Assembly: GCA_021324575.1 (NCBI GenBank)
Contig: JAJPIW010000089.1
Coordinates: 1 to 32,684, forward strand
Length of the DNA stretch: 32,684 nt
From: Intrasporangiaceae bacterium
GTDB taxonomy: Bacteria > Actinomycetota > Actinomycetes > Actinomycetales > Dermatophilaceae
Direction of reading: 5' to 3'
The notes beneath the pieces are model-generated. The model saw only the letters and a program-made list of their open reading frames with translations, did no database searches and was not told the DNA's origin. Both the position numbers and the translations under genes were made by a program. Numbering within the stretch: the first letter of the stretch is position 1; every line of letters begins with the position of its first letter. Positions 16,479 to 24,898 of the stretch are shown here, in pieces.

Positions 16479-16560
16479 TTTCTGCGCCATGGCGCTGACT
16501 GCGACCAGGGGCGCTGGCATCTCAGCGCCGGTCGTCAGGTCCTGCGCCGTGGCGCAGAAA
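16479..16560. terminator. Long imperfect hairpin after the CNNM genes, candidate terminator
   Basis: TTTCTGCGCCATGGCGC (16479-16495) pairs with GCGCCGTGGCGCAGAAA (16544-16560) with one mismatch, and the inner GACTGCGACC/GGTCGTCAGG can extend the stem. It starts 25 bases after the stop of the second CNNM gene and precedes the giant-permease operon. Position suggests termination, but no T-run follows. It has the same style as the hairpins at 8389 and 12039. Confidence 0.5.
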
Positions 16561-16607
16561 TCGTGGGGGCCGGGTGCTCGGGAGCCGGCCTAGCCGCAAC
16601 CTTTCCG

Positions 16608-16631
16608 CGTATGCCGCGCGTACGGCATACG
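16608..16631. repeat. Inverted pair of the iterated CGTATGCC motif
   Basis: CGTATGCCG, six bases, CGGCATACG: two copies of the window-wide heptamer facing each other, giving a perfect 9-bp inverted repeat about 100 bases before the first giant-permease gene. It may be a chance pairing of an abundant motif or a binding site. No clear promoter is visible in 16561-16732. Confidence 0.7.
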
Positions 16632-16732
16632 ACGTGTCCGAAGGGCTCGTGACCGGATCGTTGCGCGCGACGGGTCGGCTGCCGCAGGGAGCGGGGGTAC
16701 CGTCCGGTCGGGGAAAGGAGGGCGACCGGCTG

Positions 16733-19700
16733 ATGCTGCACGCGACGAGGTACCGGCGCGCCCAGGCGCTCGTGGTGCTCGTCCTGTCCTCGCTCGTCAC
16801 CGCGTGCGTCGTCTTCGCCCCCATGTACAACCGGGCCCTGCAGCAGGCCATGGTCACGGCGCGGCTGCAGGCCGAACCGGCGCAGTCCAGCGGCCTGTCC
16901 CTCACCTCGTACAGCGCGGTCAACCAGGCCACTGTGCGTTCCCCGGACCAGCTCGCCGACTTCGTGCCGCCCTCGCTCTCGAGCCACTACCAGCCGCCCA
17001 TCCGCGGGCGCTACGTCGTGGTGCGGGAGGACCCGCTCGTCAACCGTCCCGACGGCCAGCTGGTCTGGCGCGAGGGGTTCTGCAGCAACATCCGGATCGT
17101 GGCCGGCACCTGTCCGACCCGGCCCGGCGAGATCGCCATCTCGGCGGGGCAGCAGCAGACCCACCCGACGTGGCAGCCCGGCGTCCAGCTGCGCCTCGGG
17201 GAGTGGGACGACGCGGTCACCCAGGTTGCCGAGGCGCCCCGGCTCACGGCCACGATCGTCGGCGTCTACACCCAGCCCACGAATGAGCCGTACTGGTTCG
17301 GGACGCTGCTGACCGGGCGGACCGAGTCCGGCGACCTCGATGCGATGCTCACTCCGGAGTCGACGTTCACGGCGTCCACTGGCGGGCCGATGCGGCTGAC
17401 CGCACCGCTGGAGGAGGTCCACAACCTCGCCGACCTGCCGCTGCGAACGACGACGACGGGGATCGACCAGATCATCCCGCTCGGCCCGGAGGTCAACACG
17501 TTCGTCCAGGTGCCGTGGGCCCCGACCGCCAGGAACGCCGAGGAGCTCAACGCCTCACTTGCCGTCTTCGGCGCGAGTGGGCTGCCGCTCATCGCCGCAG
17601 ACATGGCGGCCGGCCGGGACCAGGCCGAGGTGACCGTGCCGCTGCTCGTTGCCCAGCTCGCACTGCTGCTCGCCTGTGTCCTGTGGCTCGTTCTCGTCGC
17701 AGCGACCGACCAGCGCCGCGCCGAGGTGGCTGTCGCCAAGCTGCGCGGACGCGGTTCGGCGGGTGCTCGGCGCCTCCTGCTCGGGGAGACTCTGCCCCCC
17801 GTCCTGCTCGGCATCCCGGTGGGGGCCCTCCTCGCGGTCGGGCTGTCGGCCGTGGCGCGGCACGTCGTGCTGCCCACCTCGCCGCCGTTCGAGGTGCCCC
17901 GCCTCACGTATGCCGCGCTCGCCGCGGCCGTCGTCGGGATGACCGGGCTTGCCTTCCTGTCCGTGCGGCGGGTGTCCAAGGAGCCGGTCGCCAGCCTGGT
18001 CCGGAGCGTGTCGGCCCGCGCCACCGGCTTCGCGCTGGGTGTGGTCGAGGCGATGCTGGTGGCCGCCTCGGCGGTCGCGTTCGTCGCGCTGGCCACCGGG
18101 TCGGTCAAGGGGCCGGTCGGCCTGGCCGCGCCCACCCTGCTCGCCGTGGCGGTTGGGGTGGTCGGCTCGCGGGTCGTCCCGCCGGTGTTCACCGCGCTGG
18201 GCCGTCGACTGCTGGCCGGGGGGCGGGCATCGAGTGGTGCCGCCCTGCTCCAGGCCGGACGTCGCGGCACCACGAGGTGGCTCGTCCCCGTGGTGACCGT
18301 GGCCCTGTGCCTCGTCGTCTTCGCCGTCGACGCCCTCGCCGTCGGAGACCGGAACCGCACCGGCCGGGCCGAGGCCGAGGTGGGCGCCCCGACCGTCCTG
18401 ACGCTCAGCTCGGCCGACGCCAACCTCGTCGCCTCCACCCTGAGGTCCCTCGACCCGACCGGCCGCCACGTGACCCCGGTCGCCGTGGTCCGGCCCCCGA
18501 ACCCCGAGGCGCCCTCGACGATCGGCGTGGACCCTGCGGCCTTCCGGCGGATCGCCCTGTGGCCCGGCGTCGACGTCGCGAAGCTGCCGTGGGGGAGTCT
18601 CACCGGACCGACCGTGGCGCCGGTCGAGATCAAGGGCAGCAGGGTGTCCTACGACGTGACCTCGATACCGCTCACGACGACCGACCTGAGCCCCCAGGGC
18701 TCCCGAGTGGTGCTCGACCCCGAGCCGTTGAGGCTGGGGCTCCAGGTGGTCCGACCGGACGGCACCGTCGACGCACTGCCGCTGGCGCCGCTGCCGACCA
18801 AGGGCGTCAAGGGCCGCCAGTCCGCGACCGTGACCTGCGAGGCGGGCTGCCGCATCGCCGGCATCGGGCTGCTCTCCCAGCCTGGAGCTCCGAGCATCTC
18901 GGGCATCGCGACCATCTCCGGCCTCACCGTCGACGGGCAGCCGGTCGACCTGGGGGCGAGTGACCGGTGGCGGGGCGTCTCGGACCCGGACCCCTCGGAT
19001 GCGGAGAACCCCGCTGCGATCCGGCTCGACTCCTTGCCCGCGGGCACGACGCTCAACTTCACCAGCGGCGGGCAGACCCAGTTCTTCGTCAGCCACGCGT
19101 CCATCCCGACCCAGGCGCCGGCCCTGCTCACCGCGGCGGCGGTGGCCGGCTCGAGCCGCAACGGCGCGACCCCCACCTATCCGGCGGCGCTCGTCGACGG
19201 CGAGTCCTTCGAGGTGACCGATGCCGGCCGGGTCCCCTTCGTGCCGGGCGGAACCCCCAACGTCAGTCTGGTCAACCTCGCCAACCTGCTCGCCCGAGGA
19301 TGGCAGGGAAGGGGTGCGACGACGATGGAGGCGTACCTCGACACGACCGACCCGGCATACGTCTCATCTGTCACCAAAGCTTTGGGGGACAAGGGAGTTC
19401 GGGTCACGACCACCAGCCACCCCGGGGACAGGGAACGCCTGTATGCCGCGACGGCAGCTGCGTGGAGCCTGCAGCTGGCGCTCGTCGTCGGGCTGATGGC
19501 GCTCCTCGTCGCCGCTGTCGCTCTCGTCGTCCTCGTCGCGACGTCGTGGCGGGCTCGCAGCCGTGACTACGCCGGCCTGCGACTGGCCGGCCTGACCCGC
19601 CGGCGGGTGGCTGCGATCGCCGTCATCGAGACCGTCCCGGCCATCGCCGCGAGTGGGGTCGTCGGCGTCCTCGCCGGGCTCTTCGCCGCCCACGCGGCCC

Positions 19701-19882
19701 TGCCGGTCGTTCCGCTCTTCCCGAGCCCGCCGCCGACCTGGCCGATCAACCTCGGATCCGCGTGGGGGCCCAGCCTCGTCGCTGCCGTCGTGGGCCTCGT
19801 CGTCCTCGTCCTCGTCGGCACCATCGCCAGCCGCTGGGTCGCCCAGCGCTCGACCTTCGACCGATTGAGGGACACGGTATGA
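16733..19882 (+). CDS. Giant FtsX-type ABC transporter permease (1 of 2)
   Basis: 1049 residues. An N-terminal membrane anchor (LVVLVLSSLVTACVVFAPMY) is followed by a large outside domain, a central FtsX-like four-helix block at about 300-490 (LLLACVLWLVLVAATDQRR onward), a second large outside domain, and a C-terminal FtsX block at about 910-1040. Cys117 and Cys127 lie in CSNIRIVAGTCPT and Cys702/Cys706 in CEAGC; the equivalent positions are kept in the second permease, so paired disulfides in the outside domains are likely. This MacB/LolE-like architecture moves substrates in or from the membrane instead of through a pore; the substrate is unknown. Start ATG 16733 has AAAGGAGGG ten bases upstream, and an upstream extension to 16574 is not credible. 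It overlaps the ATPase gene by four bases. Confidence 0.88.
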   Translation: MLHATRYRRAQALVVLVLSSLVTACVVFAPMYNRALQQAMVTARLQAEPAQSSGLSLTSYSAVNQATVRSPDQLADFVPPSLSSHYQPPIRGRYVVVREDPLVNRPDGQLVWREGFCSNIRIVAGTCPTRPGEIAISAGQQQTHPTWQPGVQLRLGEWDDAVTQVAEAPRLTATIVGVYTQPTNEPYWFGTLLTGRTESGDLDAMLTPESTFTASTGGPMRLTAPLEEVHNLADLPLRTTTTGIDQIIPLGPEVNTFVQVPWAPTARNAEELNASLAVFGASGLPLIAADMAAGRDQAEVTVPLLVAQLALLLACVLWLVLVAATDQRRAEVAVAKLRGRGSAGARRLLLGETLPPVLLGIPVGALLAVGLSAVARHVVLPTSPPFEVPRLTYAALAAAVVGMTGLAFLSVRRVSKEPVASLVRSVSARATGFALGVVEAMLVAASAVAFVALATGSVKGPVGLAAPTLLAVAVGVVGSRVVPPVFTALGRRLLAGGRASSGAALLQAGRRGTTRWLVPVVTVALCLVVFAVDALAVGDRNRTGRAEAEVGAPTVLTLSSADANLVASTLRSLDPTGRHVTPVAVVRPPNPEAPSTIGVDPAAFRRIALWPGVDVAKLPWGSLTGPTVAPVEIKGSRVSYDVTSIPLTTTDLSPQGSRVVLDPEPLRLGLQVVRPDGTVDALPLAPLPTKGVKGRQSATVTCEAGCRIAGIGLLSQPGAPSISGIATISGLTVDGQPVDLGASDRWRGVSDPDPSDAENPAAIRLDSLPAGTTLNFTSGGQTQFFVSHASIPTQAPALLTAAAVAGSSRNGATPTYPAALVDGESFEVTDAGRVPFVPGGTPNVSLVNLANLLARGWQGRGATTMEAYLDTTDPAYVSSVTKALGDKGVRVTTTSHPGDRERLYAATAAAWSLQLALVVGLMALLVAAVALVVLVATSWRARSRDYAGLRLAGLTRRRVAAIAVIETVPAIAASGVVGVLAGLFAAHAALPVVPLFPSPPPTWPINLGSAWGPSLVAAVVGLVVLVLVGTIASRWVAQRSTFDRLRDTV

Positions 19883-20796
19883 CCCGCGGAGAACCCATCA
19901 CGACCGTCGGCCTCGTGCACATCTACCGCTCCGAGGGTCATGACGTGGCGGCGCTGTCCGGTGTCGACCTGGCGGTCTCGGCGGGTGAGGTCGTCGGGCT
20001 GCTCGGGCCGAGCGGCTCGGGCAAGTCGACGTTGCTGTCGCTCGTCGGTGGGCTCTTCCGGCCGAGCGCCGGCAAGATCTTCGTGGGCGACCGCGAACTG
20101 TCCGTGCTCACCCCGGCCGAGCTCGACGAGTTCCATGCCCGGGAGACCTCGCTCATGCTCCAGGGCGCGCGGCGCAACCTGATCCCGTACCTCACGGCCC
20201 GCGAGAACGTCGCGTTCGCCCAGGAGGCGGCCCGGCGCTACGGCGCCGACGTGCCTGATGTCGGCCATGTCCTGCAGACGGTGGGCATCACCACGCTCGC
20301 CGACTCCCCGCTCGGCCACCTGTCCCAGGGGCAGCTGCAGATGGTCGCCCTCGCTGTGTCGATCGCACCTGCTCCCGGGGTGCTCCTGGCCGACGAGCCG
20401 ACCAGTGCACTGGACCATGTCTCGCGCGAGCGGATCCTCGACGCGATGTTGCGGATCAACCACGAGCAGGGGACGACCATCGTCGTCGTCACGCACGACC
20501 CGGAGGTGGCGGCCAAGCTCCCGCGGACGGTGACCATCCGCGACGGCAAGATCGGGGGAGAGGGGCGCAGCGGCGAGGAGTATGCCGTGGTGACGGCCGA
20601 CGGCTTCCTGCCCCTGCCGGCGCACGCCCGCGACGACCTGCGACCCGGGACGCTCGTCCGGCTGGAGAAGAACGGGACGGAGTACCGGCTCATCCCGCAG
20701 CTGCACGCCGGGGACACCCCCGGTGGCGCGCACGAGCACTGGGTGCCTCGCCATGCGCCCCGTGAAGAGGTACTCGTCGAGGAGAACGAATGGTGA
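19879..20796 (+). CDS. ABC transporter ATP-binding protein with AbrB-like C-terminal segment
   Basis: 305 residues starting at ATG 19879 inside the end of permease 1. Walker A is GPSGSGKST, the signature is LSQGQLQM (LSGGQ in most relatives), Walker B is VLLADEPTS and the H-loop is VVVTHD, as in MacB/LolD-type ATPases. After the nucleotide-binding domain, residues about 237-273 (VVTADGFLPLPAHARDDL, PGTLVRLEKNGTEYRLIP) align by eye with the AbrB/SpoVT hairpin, closely resembling VTDKGQVTIPKHLRDEL of the antitoxin at 2603. A tail of about 30 residues follows. The added segment could be a dimerisation or regulatory module; DNA binding is speculative. The stop overlaps the next ATPase gene. Confidence 0.88.
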   Translation: MTRGEPITTVGLVHIYRSEGHDVAALSGVDLAVSAGEVVGLLGPSGSGKSTLLSLVGGLFRPSAGKIFVGDRELSVLTPAELDEFHARETSLMLQGARRNLIPYLTARENVAFAQEAARRYGADVPDVGHVLQTVGITTLADSPLGHLSQGQLQMVALAVSIAPAPGVLLADEPTSALDHVSRERILDAMLRINHEQGTTIVVVTHDPEVAAKLPRTVTIRDGKIGGEGRSGEEYAVVTADGFLPLPAHARDDLRPGTLVRLEKNGTEYRLIPQLHAGDTPGGAHEHWVPRHAPREEVLVEENEW

Positions 20797-21530
20797 ACGC
20801 CGAGGGCTTCTACGTGACCACGTCCGAGGACCAGCGCGCACGCGACCTCCGGGACGACCTGCGGGACGACCTCCGGGACGTCGGCGGGCCGGTGTCGGCC
20901 CAAGGCATCACCGTCGACCGCGGGACGATGCTGGCCCTCGACGACGTGTGGCTCGACCTCGATCCGGGGACGTTCACCGCGCTCACCGGGCCCTCTGGTG
21001 CGGGCAAGTCGACGCTCATCTGGGTGCTCGCCGGGGCGCTGGCCCCGACCTCGGGCACGGTCACCTTCGCCGGACAACCGGTGACCGACCGGGCCCGAGC
21101 GGCCGCCGACGGCATCGGGATCATCGCTCAGGGGAATGCGCTGGCCACCCCGATGACCGGGCTGGAGAACATCGTCGTCCCACTGCTGGCACACGGCATA
21201 CGACCGGCCGAGGCGCGTCTGCGGGCCGAGTCCGCGCTGGAGCAGGTCGGGCTCGGCGACTCGACCAACCACCTCGTCGAGGAGTTCTCCGGCGGTCAGC
21301 AGCAGCGGGTGGCGATCGCCCGCGCTCTCGCGCTGCGGCCCAAGGTGCTGCTTGCCGACGAGCCGACGAGCGACCTGGACGCGGGCACCCGCGAGACGAT
21401 CGTCGCGCTCCTGGCCGCCCAGGCCGACGCCGGCGCCATCGTCCTGATGGCGACACACGACCAGTGGTGCGCCGACCAGGCCGACGCCGAGTGGCACCTC
21501 GACGAAGGGCACCTGAGCCGCGCTCGGTGA
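20790..21530 (+). CDS. ABC transporter ATP-binding protein (second of the operon)
   Basis: 246 residues, ATG 20790 overlapping the previous stop. Walker A is GPSGAGKST, the signature FSGGQQQRV is canonical, Walker B is VLLADEPTSDLD and the H-loop is MATHD. It has a charged N-terminal extension of about 35 residues with a short repeat (DLRDDLRDDLRDV, from a near-perfect DNA repeat at about 20843-20880) and lacks the AbrB-like tail of its neighbour. The two ATPases probably pair as a heterodimer, or each serves one of the two permeases. The reaction is ATP hydrolysis at the cytoplasmic face driving FtsX-type permeases. Confidence 0.9.
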   Translation: MVNAEGFYVTTSEDQRARDLRDDLRDDLRDVGGPVSAQGITVDRGTMLALDDVWLDLDPGTFTALTGPSGAGKSTLIWVLAGALAPTSGTVTFAGQPVTDRARAAADGIGIIAQGNALATPMTGLENIVVPLLAHGIRPAEARLRAESALEQVGLGDSTNHLVEEFSGGQQQRVAIARALALRPKVLLADEPTSDLDAGTRETIVALLAAQADAGAIVLMATHDQWCADQADAEWHLDEGHLSRAR

Positions 21531-21569
21531 GCGTGGTCGGGGCCTGGGCCGGGGACTGAGGACGGAGGC

Positions 21570-24500
21570 ATGAACGCGGCGGCACGCTATCGGCGGACCG
21601 AGGCCCTGGTCATCGCCGGGCTCGTCGCGTTGGTCTGCGCGTGCGCGACCCTCGGACCGGCTCTCCAACGGGCGATCGAGCAGTCGGTCCTCAACACCGT
21701 GCTGAAGACCGAGCACCCACCCCAGGCCGGGCTCATCGTCACCGTCTCCTCGGCAGACCCGGTCGACTCGCCACCACCTGACCCGAGGGCGGTCGACGCC
21801 CTCGTGCCGATGGACGTCCGGGCGCTTCTCGCTGCTCCGGTGGAGCAGCTCGGAGTCTCGGTCGAGCTGGCCACGCGTCAGCGTCCGGCGCCGGCCGGTC
21901 GGCTGCTCTACCGCGACGGGATGTGCCAGCACGTGCGGATCGTCGCGGGTCGCTGCCCCACCGCGGACGGGGAGGCGCTCGTGTCGTCCTCCGATGCCAA
22001 GGCTCGAGGATGGGGCGACGGCGCCCGGTTCTCCCTCGTGGACCCGGCCGCCCACGTCGCCGTGTCGCTGACGGTGGTCGGCAGCTACGTCCAGGTCCCT
22101 GACCCCTACTGGGCAGGGACGGTCCTGTCGTCGGGTGGCGCGCAGTCGACCGATCCGGTCCTGGACGCCGTTCTCACGCCGCGGGCCACGATGGCCAGGG
22201 GTGTCGTCGACGCGCACGGCGCGACGGTGCAGCTCCTCACCAACGCCGCGCTCACGTATGCCGTCCGGCCGGGTGAGGTGCGGGTCAGCGACTTCCTGCG
22301 TCGGACCGCGGCCCTGCCCGCGTTCCTCACCAACCCGCGAGGCTCGCTGCACCCCGACCAGGCCGCCGGCGAGGAGCTGCGGGTCTACAGCGCCTACACC
22401 GGGCTGACCGACATCGCCTCGGACCTGACCGTCGCCCGGCACCAGTCGCGCGTCACGGTCGCCGTGGTCATGGGTCAGGTCGTATTCCTCCTGCTGTGCG
22501 TGCTGTGGCTCGTGCTCGTCGCCCTGAGCGAGCAACGCCGCCCGGAGATCGCCGTCGCCCGACTGCGCGGGCGGAGCCCGGCCCTCACCCGCCAGCTGCT
22601 GCTCGCCGAGACCGTCCCGATCGTCGTGCTGGGCGCGCTGGCGGGGGTCGTCCTGGCGACGGCCGGCTCGTATGCCGCGCGCCACTTCTGGCTCAGCGGT
22701 TCGCCCGGGTTCTCGGTCGCCCCTGCCGACGGCTGGGCCCTCGCCGCTGCCGTCCTCGTCATCCTCGCGCTGACCTCGATGTCCGTGCTGCGACCTTCGC
22801 GGCAGCCGATAGCCAGCCTGCTCCGGACCGTTCCGGCGCGGGTGCGCGGCGCGGCCGTCGGGACGCTGGAGGCCCTCGTCGTCGCGGTGGGGATCACGGC
22901 ATACGTCGCCGTTCTCACCGGACAGGTCACCGGTCCGGTCGCCCTGGGCGTCCCGGCGCTGCTGGCCGCCTCGTTGGGGATCGTCGCGGCCAAGGCCGTG
23001 GCGCCGCTCTTCGCCGTCCTGGGTCGACGGGCGATGCGGCGCGGGCGTGCAGTGGCGGCCGTGGCCAACCTCGAGGCGTCGCGCCGGCCCACGGCCCGCT
23101 GGCTGCTGCCGATCACCGGGCTGGCCACCGCGTCGCTCGCCTTCGGGGTCAACGCCGCCGCGGTGGGCCAGCGCAACCAGGAGCTCGCCGGGCGCCTGGA
23201 CACCGGCGCGGCCGTCGTCGCGCGGGTCGACGCGACCGACGCGCGCGGCCTGGTCGAGGCGCTGCGGGTCGCCGACCCGACCGGCCGCGAGGTGACGCCG
23301 GTGGTCAGCGTCGCCCCGCAGCTGTCGAGTGCGCCGACGACGGTGGCGGTCCTCGCTCCGTCGTTCCGGCAGGTGGCGAGCCTGGCTCCGCGGGATCGGG
23401 ATCTTCCCGGGTGGGCAGCACTGTCCACCCAGGCACCGCCGGTCGCGCGACTGAGCGGGCGCACCCTCACCGGCACCGCGGCCACCCGTGACCTGCGCGG
23501 AAGGCCCGGCGCGGCATACGACCTCGGCCTGGAGCTGCTCACCGGCGACGGGTCACAGGTCCGGGTCACGCTCGGGAGTCTTTCCCTGGAGGGCACCACC
23601 AAGCGGACGTTCTCGGTCTACGTGCCGTGTGGCGGCGGCTGCCAGGTGCAGGCGATCGACGTCCTGACGACGTCCTCGGCCACGGACCTCAGGGCGGTCG
23701 TCGCGCTGTCCGGGCTCGCGGTCGATGGCCACCCGGCCGACCTCGGCACAGCCGGCACGTGGACTCCGGTCACCGTGGACCCGGCAGCCTTCGGTGTGAC
23801 GATGGCCGACCAGTCGTCGATGGTCCTGACGATCGCCAACGCCGGGACGAGCCCCTTCGCCCTGCGGGCTGCCGCTCTCGGGGGAGCGACGGCAGCCCTG
23901 GTCACGCCGACCGCGATGGCCTCCGCCGACCAGGGCCGGGTGCTCGCGACCGACACCGCCGACCACAACCTGCCGGTGACGCCCGAGGGAACCATCTCCG
24001 CGGTGCCCGGCGCTCCGCTGTCCGCGGTCCTCGTCGACCTGAGCCGACAGCTGGACTCGCTGACCCACCTGTCGGCCAACACCACGGCATACGTCTACTT
24101 CGCGCGCAACGACCCGGGCCTGGTGGACCGGACGACCGCGGTACTGACCGCCCGCGGGATCCCGGTGCTGTCGACGACGACCGCTGCGACCCAGACGGCG
24201 TTCTACCGGTCGAGCGCCGCAGCCCTGTCGCTCTCACTCGCGCTCGGCACGGCGGTCCTCGCGCTGCTCGTGGCCGTACTGGGACTCGTTGTGCTGGTTG
24301 CCAACTCGCGACGTGGGCGGACGTGGGACCTCGCCTCGATGCGGTTGGCAGGGGTACGCCCGGCGGCGGTCCGGGCGATGGCGATCCGCGAGATCGTGCC
24401 CCTGACGGCGCTCGGCGTCCTCGTCGGGCTGGCTGCCGGGCTCGTCGGCAGCGTGACCACGCTCCGTCTGGTGCCGCTCTTCACCCGGCCGCCGCGGACG

Positions 24501-24644
24501 ATGGAGATCGACCTCGGGCTGGCGACCGGGCCGGTGGTGGCGGCAACTCTCGTCGCGCTGCTCCTGCTCGTCGGGACGGCCACCACGATGGCGATGTGGA
24601 CGATCCGCCGGACCAGCCTCGAGCGGCTCCGCGAGCCCGCCTGA
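21570..24644 (+). CDS. Giant FtsX-type ABC transporter permease (2 of 2)
   Basis: 1024 residues, a paralogue of the protein at 16733. The same plan is visible: N-terminal anchor (ALVIAGLVALVCACATLGPAL), outside domain, central FtsX block (VVFLLLCVLWLVLVALSEQRR), second outside domain, and C-terminal FtsX block (LALGTAVLALLVAVLGLVVLV). Shared marks with permease 1 are MCQHVRIVAGRCPT (Cys119, Cys129), CGGGC (Cys687, Cys691), DPTGREVTPV, and AARYRR at the N-terminus against ATRYRR. GAGGACGGAGG lies just before ATG 21570. It closes a permease-ATPase-ATPase-permease operon, separated by 39 bases from the second ATPase. Both permeases probably form one heteromeric exporter or lipid/peptide extractor; the substrate is unknown. 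Confidence 0.88.
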   Translation: MNAAARYRRTEALVIAGLVALVCACATLGPALQRAIEQSVLNTVLKTEHPPQAGLIVTVSSADPVDSPPPDPRAVDALVPMDVRALLAAPVEQLGVSVELATRQRPAPAGRLLYRDGMCQHVRIVAGRCPTADGEALVSSSDAKARGWGDGARFSLVDPAAHVAVSLTVVGSYVQVPDPYWAGTVLSSGGAQSTDPVLDAVLTPRATMARGVVDAHGATVQLLTNAALTYAVRPGEVRVSDFLRRTAALPAFLTNPRGSLHPDQAAGEELRVYSAYTGLTDIASDLTVARHQSRVTVAVVMGQVVFLLLCVLWLVLVALSEQRRPEIAVARLRGRSPALTRQLLLAETVPIVVLGALAGVVLATAGSYAARHFWLSGSPGFSVAPADGWALAAAVLVILALTSMSVLRPSRQPIASLLRTVPARVRGAAVGTLEALVVAVGITAYVAVLTGQVTGPVALGVPALLAASLGIVAAKAVAPLFAVLGRRAMRRGRAVAAVANLEASRRPTARWLLPITGLATASLAFGVNAAAVGQRNQELAGRLDTGAAVVARVDATDARGLVEALRVADPTGREVTPVVSVAPQLSSAPTTVAVLAPSFRQVASLAPRDRDLPGWAALSTQAPPVARLSGRTLTGTAATRDLRGRPGAAYDLGLELLTGDGSQVRVTLGSLSLEGTTKRTFSVYVPCGGGCQVQAIDVLTTSSATDLRAVVALSGLAVDGHPADLGTAGTWTPVTVDPAAFGVTMADQSSMVLTIANAGTSPFALRAAALGGATAALVTPTAMASADQGRVLATDTADHNLPVTPEGTISAVPGAPLSAVLVDLSRQLDSLTHLSANTTAYVYFARNDPGLVDRTTAVLTARGIPVLSTTTAATQTAFYRSSAAALSLSLALGTAVLALLVAVLGLVVLVANSRRGRTWDLASMRLAGVRPAAVRAMAIREIVPLTALGVLVGLAAGLVGSVTTLRLVPLFTRPPRTMEIDLGLATGPVVAATLVALLLLVGTATTMAMWTIRRTSLERLREPA

Positions 24645-24665
24645 GCCGCGGGTGCCGGGTTGGTG

Positions 24666-24686
24666 GGCCGGCTCGCGATGCCGGCC
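24666..24686. terminator. Short GC-rich hairpin between convergent permease and tRNA genes
   Basis: GGCCGGC, seven bases (TCGCGAT), GCCGGCC forms a perfect stem 20 bases after the permease stop and about 30 bases beyond the 3' end of the tRNA gene on the other strand. It could terminate both transcripts. There is no T-run. Confidence 0.45.
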
Positions 24687-24715
24687 GGGCCCTGGTGAGG
24701 GGCCAAGGCGATGCG

Positions 24716-24787
24716 TGCCCCCGGTAGGATTCGAACCTACGCCCCCGCCTCCGGAGGGCGGTGCTCTATCCCCTGAGCTACGGGGGC
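24716..24787 (-). tRNA. tRNA-Arg (anticodon CCG)
   Basis: Read on the minus strand, a complete cloverleaf of 72 bases is present. The 7-bp acceptor stem is GCCCCCG/CGGGGGC, the D arm is GCTCAGGGGATAGAGC, and the anticodon stem CCGCC/GGCGG encloses the loop CTCCGGA with anticodon CCG. A 4-base variable loop and the T arm GTAGG-TTCGAAT-CCTAC follow. The discriminator is A and CCA is not encoded. It decodes CGG arginine codons, which are abundant in this GC-rich DNA. It lies head-to-head with argS, whose product charges it, separated by a tandem palindrome array. Confidence 0.95.
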
Positions 24788-24813
24788 GGATGACGGATCA
24801 ACCGCGCCCGCAG

Positions 24814-24822
24814 AGGTTAGCA
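24814..24822 (-). promoter_or_regulatory. Extended -10 of the tRNA-Arg promoter
   Basis: TGCTAACCT on the minus strand (TG, one base, TAACCT) fits an extended -10. It lies 27 bases upstream of the mature tRNA 5' end, leaving a short processed leader. No good -35 is visible. Confidence 0.45.
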
Positions 24823-24898
24823 GAGGAGCACTGCCGCCGACTCACGCGGGCAGGTCGATGAGGAGGCAGCCCTGGCCCCGGCGTGGTGCCCGGGCGCC

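Noticed and set aside
14061-16520. Long minus-strand frame (819 codons) antisense to the CNNM genes
   Set aside because: Shadow frame; low-complexity Ser/Arg/Thr translation and no start signal, while the plus strand has canonical CNNM and CBS motifs.
20238-22685. Long minus-strand frame (815 codons) antisense to the ABC operon
   Set aside because: Arg/Asp/Gly-rich shadow of the plus-strand ATPase and permease genes, with no motif.
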